Assembly: GCA_016717725.1 (NCBI GenBank)
Contig: JADKFA010000018.1
Span: 1 to 64,000, forward strand
DNA: 64,000 nt
Direction of reading: 5' to 3'
From: Bacteroidota bacterium
GTDB taxonomy: Bacteria; Bacteroidota; Bacteroidia; AKYH767-A; OLB10
The notes under the pieces are model-generated. The model saw only the letters and a list, made by a program, of their open reading frames with translations. It was not told the origin of the DNA and ran no database searches. The first letter of the stretch is position 1; each line of letters begins with the position of its first letter. Both the position numbers and the translations under genes were made by a program. Shown piece by piece: positions 63,849 to 64,000 of this stretch.

Positions 63849-63865
63849 TTTAGAATCATTCTAAA
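63849..63865. promoter_or_regulatory. Metal-regulator operator candidate upstream of feoAB
   Basis: TTTAGAAT-C-ATTCTAAA is a perfect 8-1-8 palindrome, 12 nt upstream of the feoA ATG. Size and symmetry resemble operators of DtxR/MntR-type or Fur-type metal repressors, and the site would overlap the predicted transcription start. No regulator gene is adjacent. Confidence 0.75.
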
Positions 63866-63872
63866 TACGATG

Positions 63873-63880
63873 CTAAGATA
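63873..63880 (-). promoter_or_regulatory. Candidate -7 box for feoAB
   Basis: TATCTTAG on the minus strand differs by one base from TAnnTTTG. It lies just upstream of the palindrome, so a bound repressor would cover the start site. Confidence 0.4.
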
Positions 63881-64000
63881 TAAATCCCCTTCTATTATCA
63901 AACTATTAAAAATCATATCTTTTGTAAAGTATTGAATAGTAAACCTATGAATGATATGATTCTTATCAACTAGGCAGTGTTTTCCCCGCTTTGTTCCCCT

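Overview
The window is a low-GC chromosomal segment from a member of the Bacteroidota. The evidence is the type IX secretion (T9SS) C-terminal sorting domains on several secreted proteins, an IPExxxVDY-family gene, a TonB receptor with an N-terminal carboxypeptidase-like domain, a DUF5689-type lipoprotein, the general lack of Shine-Dalgarno sequences, and many candidate -7 promoter boxes of the TAnnTTTG type. Genus and family cannot be read from the sequence. I saw no rRNA, tRNA, CRISPR array, insertion sequence or phage genes. Most of the window is ordinary core genome, with accessory stretches at 2.5-13.7 kb and 57.9-59.5 kb.

Layout. 0-2.4 kb: an M42 aminopeptidase cut by the window edge, pyruvate kinase and an IPExxxVDY gene. 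2.5-13.7 kb: an array of large T9SS-exported proteins. It contains a tandem duplication (2512-4615 and 4672-6803) and what looks like one giant secreted protein (13232 to 6406, about 2275 residues) broken by a one-base frameshift near 8985-9000. The giant protein carries a glycoside-hydrolase-like domain, PKD-like modules, a beta-helix and a sorting domain. 14-20.7 kb: housekeeping genes (tadA, response regulator, PAS protein, bacilliredoxin, acyltransferase, PAP2 phosphatase, trpS, DinB) and a ParDE-like toxin-antitoxin pair. 20.8-31.5 kb: ten minus-strand genes for nucleotide sugars. They include the dehydrogenase, oxidoreductase, aminotransferase and acetyltransferase needed to make a UDP-2,3-diacetamido-glucuronic acid-type precursor, together with Ugd, UXS, GalE, RfbB, a WbpP-like epimerase and a CpsB-type phosphatase. 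31.6-41.9 kb: an outer-membrane protein, waaA, the cell-shape cluster mreB-mreC-mreD-mrdA-rodA with a coupled secreted protein, and purH.

42-48 kb: two more T9SS proteins, the first behind an 11-G tract in its probable leader, then hmgA and hppD of tyrosine catabolism. 48.2-57.9 kb: a phosphate-flavoured region with a DUF5689-like lipoprotein, a TonB receptor, a secreted endonuclease/phosphatase-fold enzyme, a SixA-like phosphatase, a lysine-rich histone-like protein, ppk and ppx. 57.9-59.5 kb: duplicated palindromic repeats, a truncated DUF1016 (YhcG) gene and a HigBA toxin-antitoxin pair. 59.6-64 kb: a SprT-like gene, a T9SS protein and feoAB, with a perfect 8-1-8 palindromic operator candidate in front of feoA.

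The best leads are the split giant glycosidase, the hairpin pair at 58 kb that shows a compensatory base-pair change and several G-U substitutions, the tandem duplication with mosaic identity, the feoAB operator, and the linkage of a lysine-rich protein to polyphosphate kinase. All family assignments come from motif recognition by eye; no database search was run.
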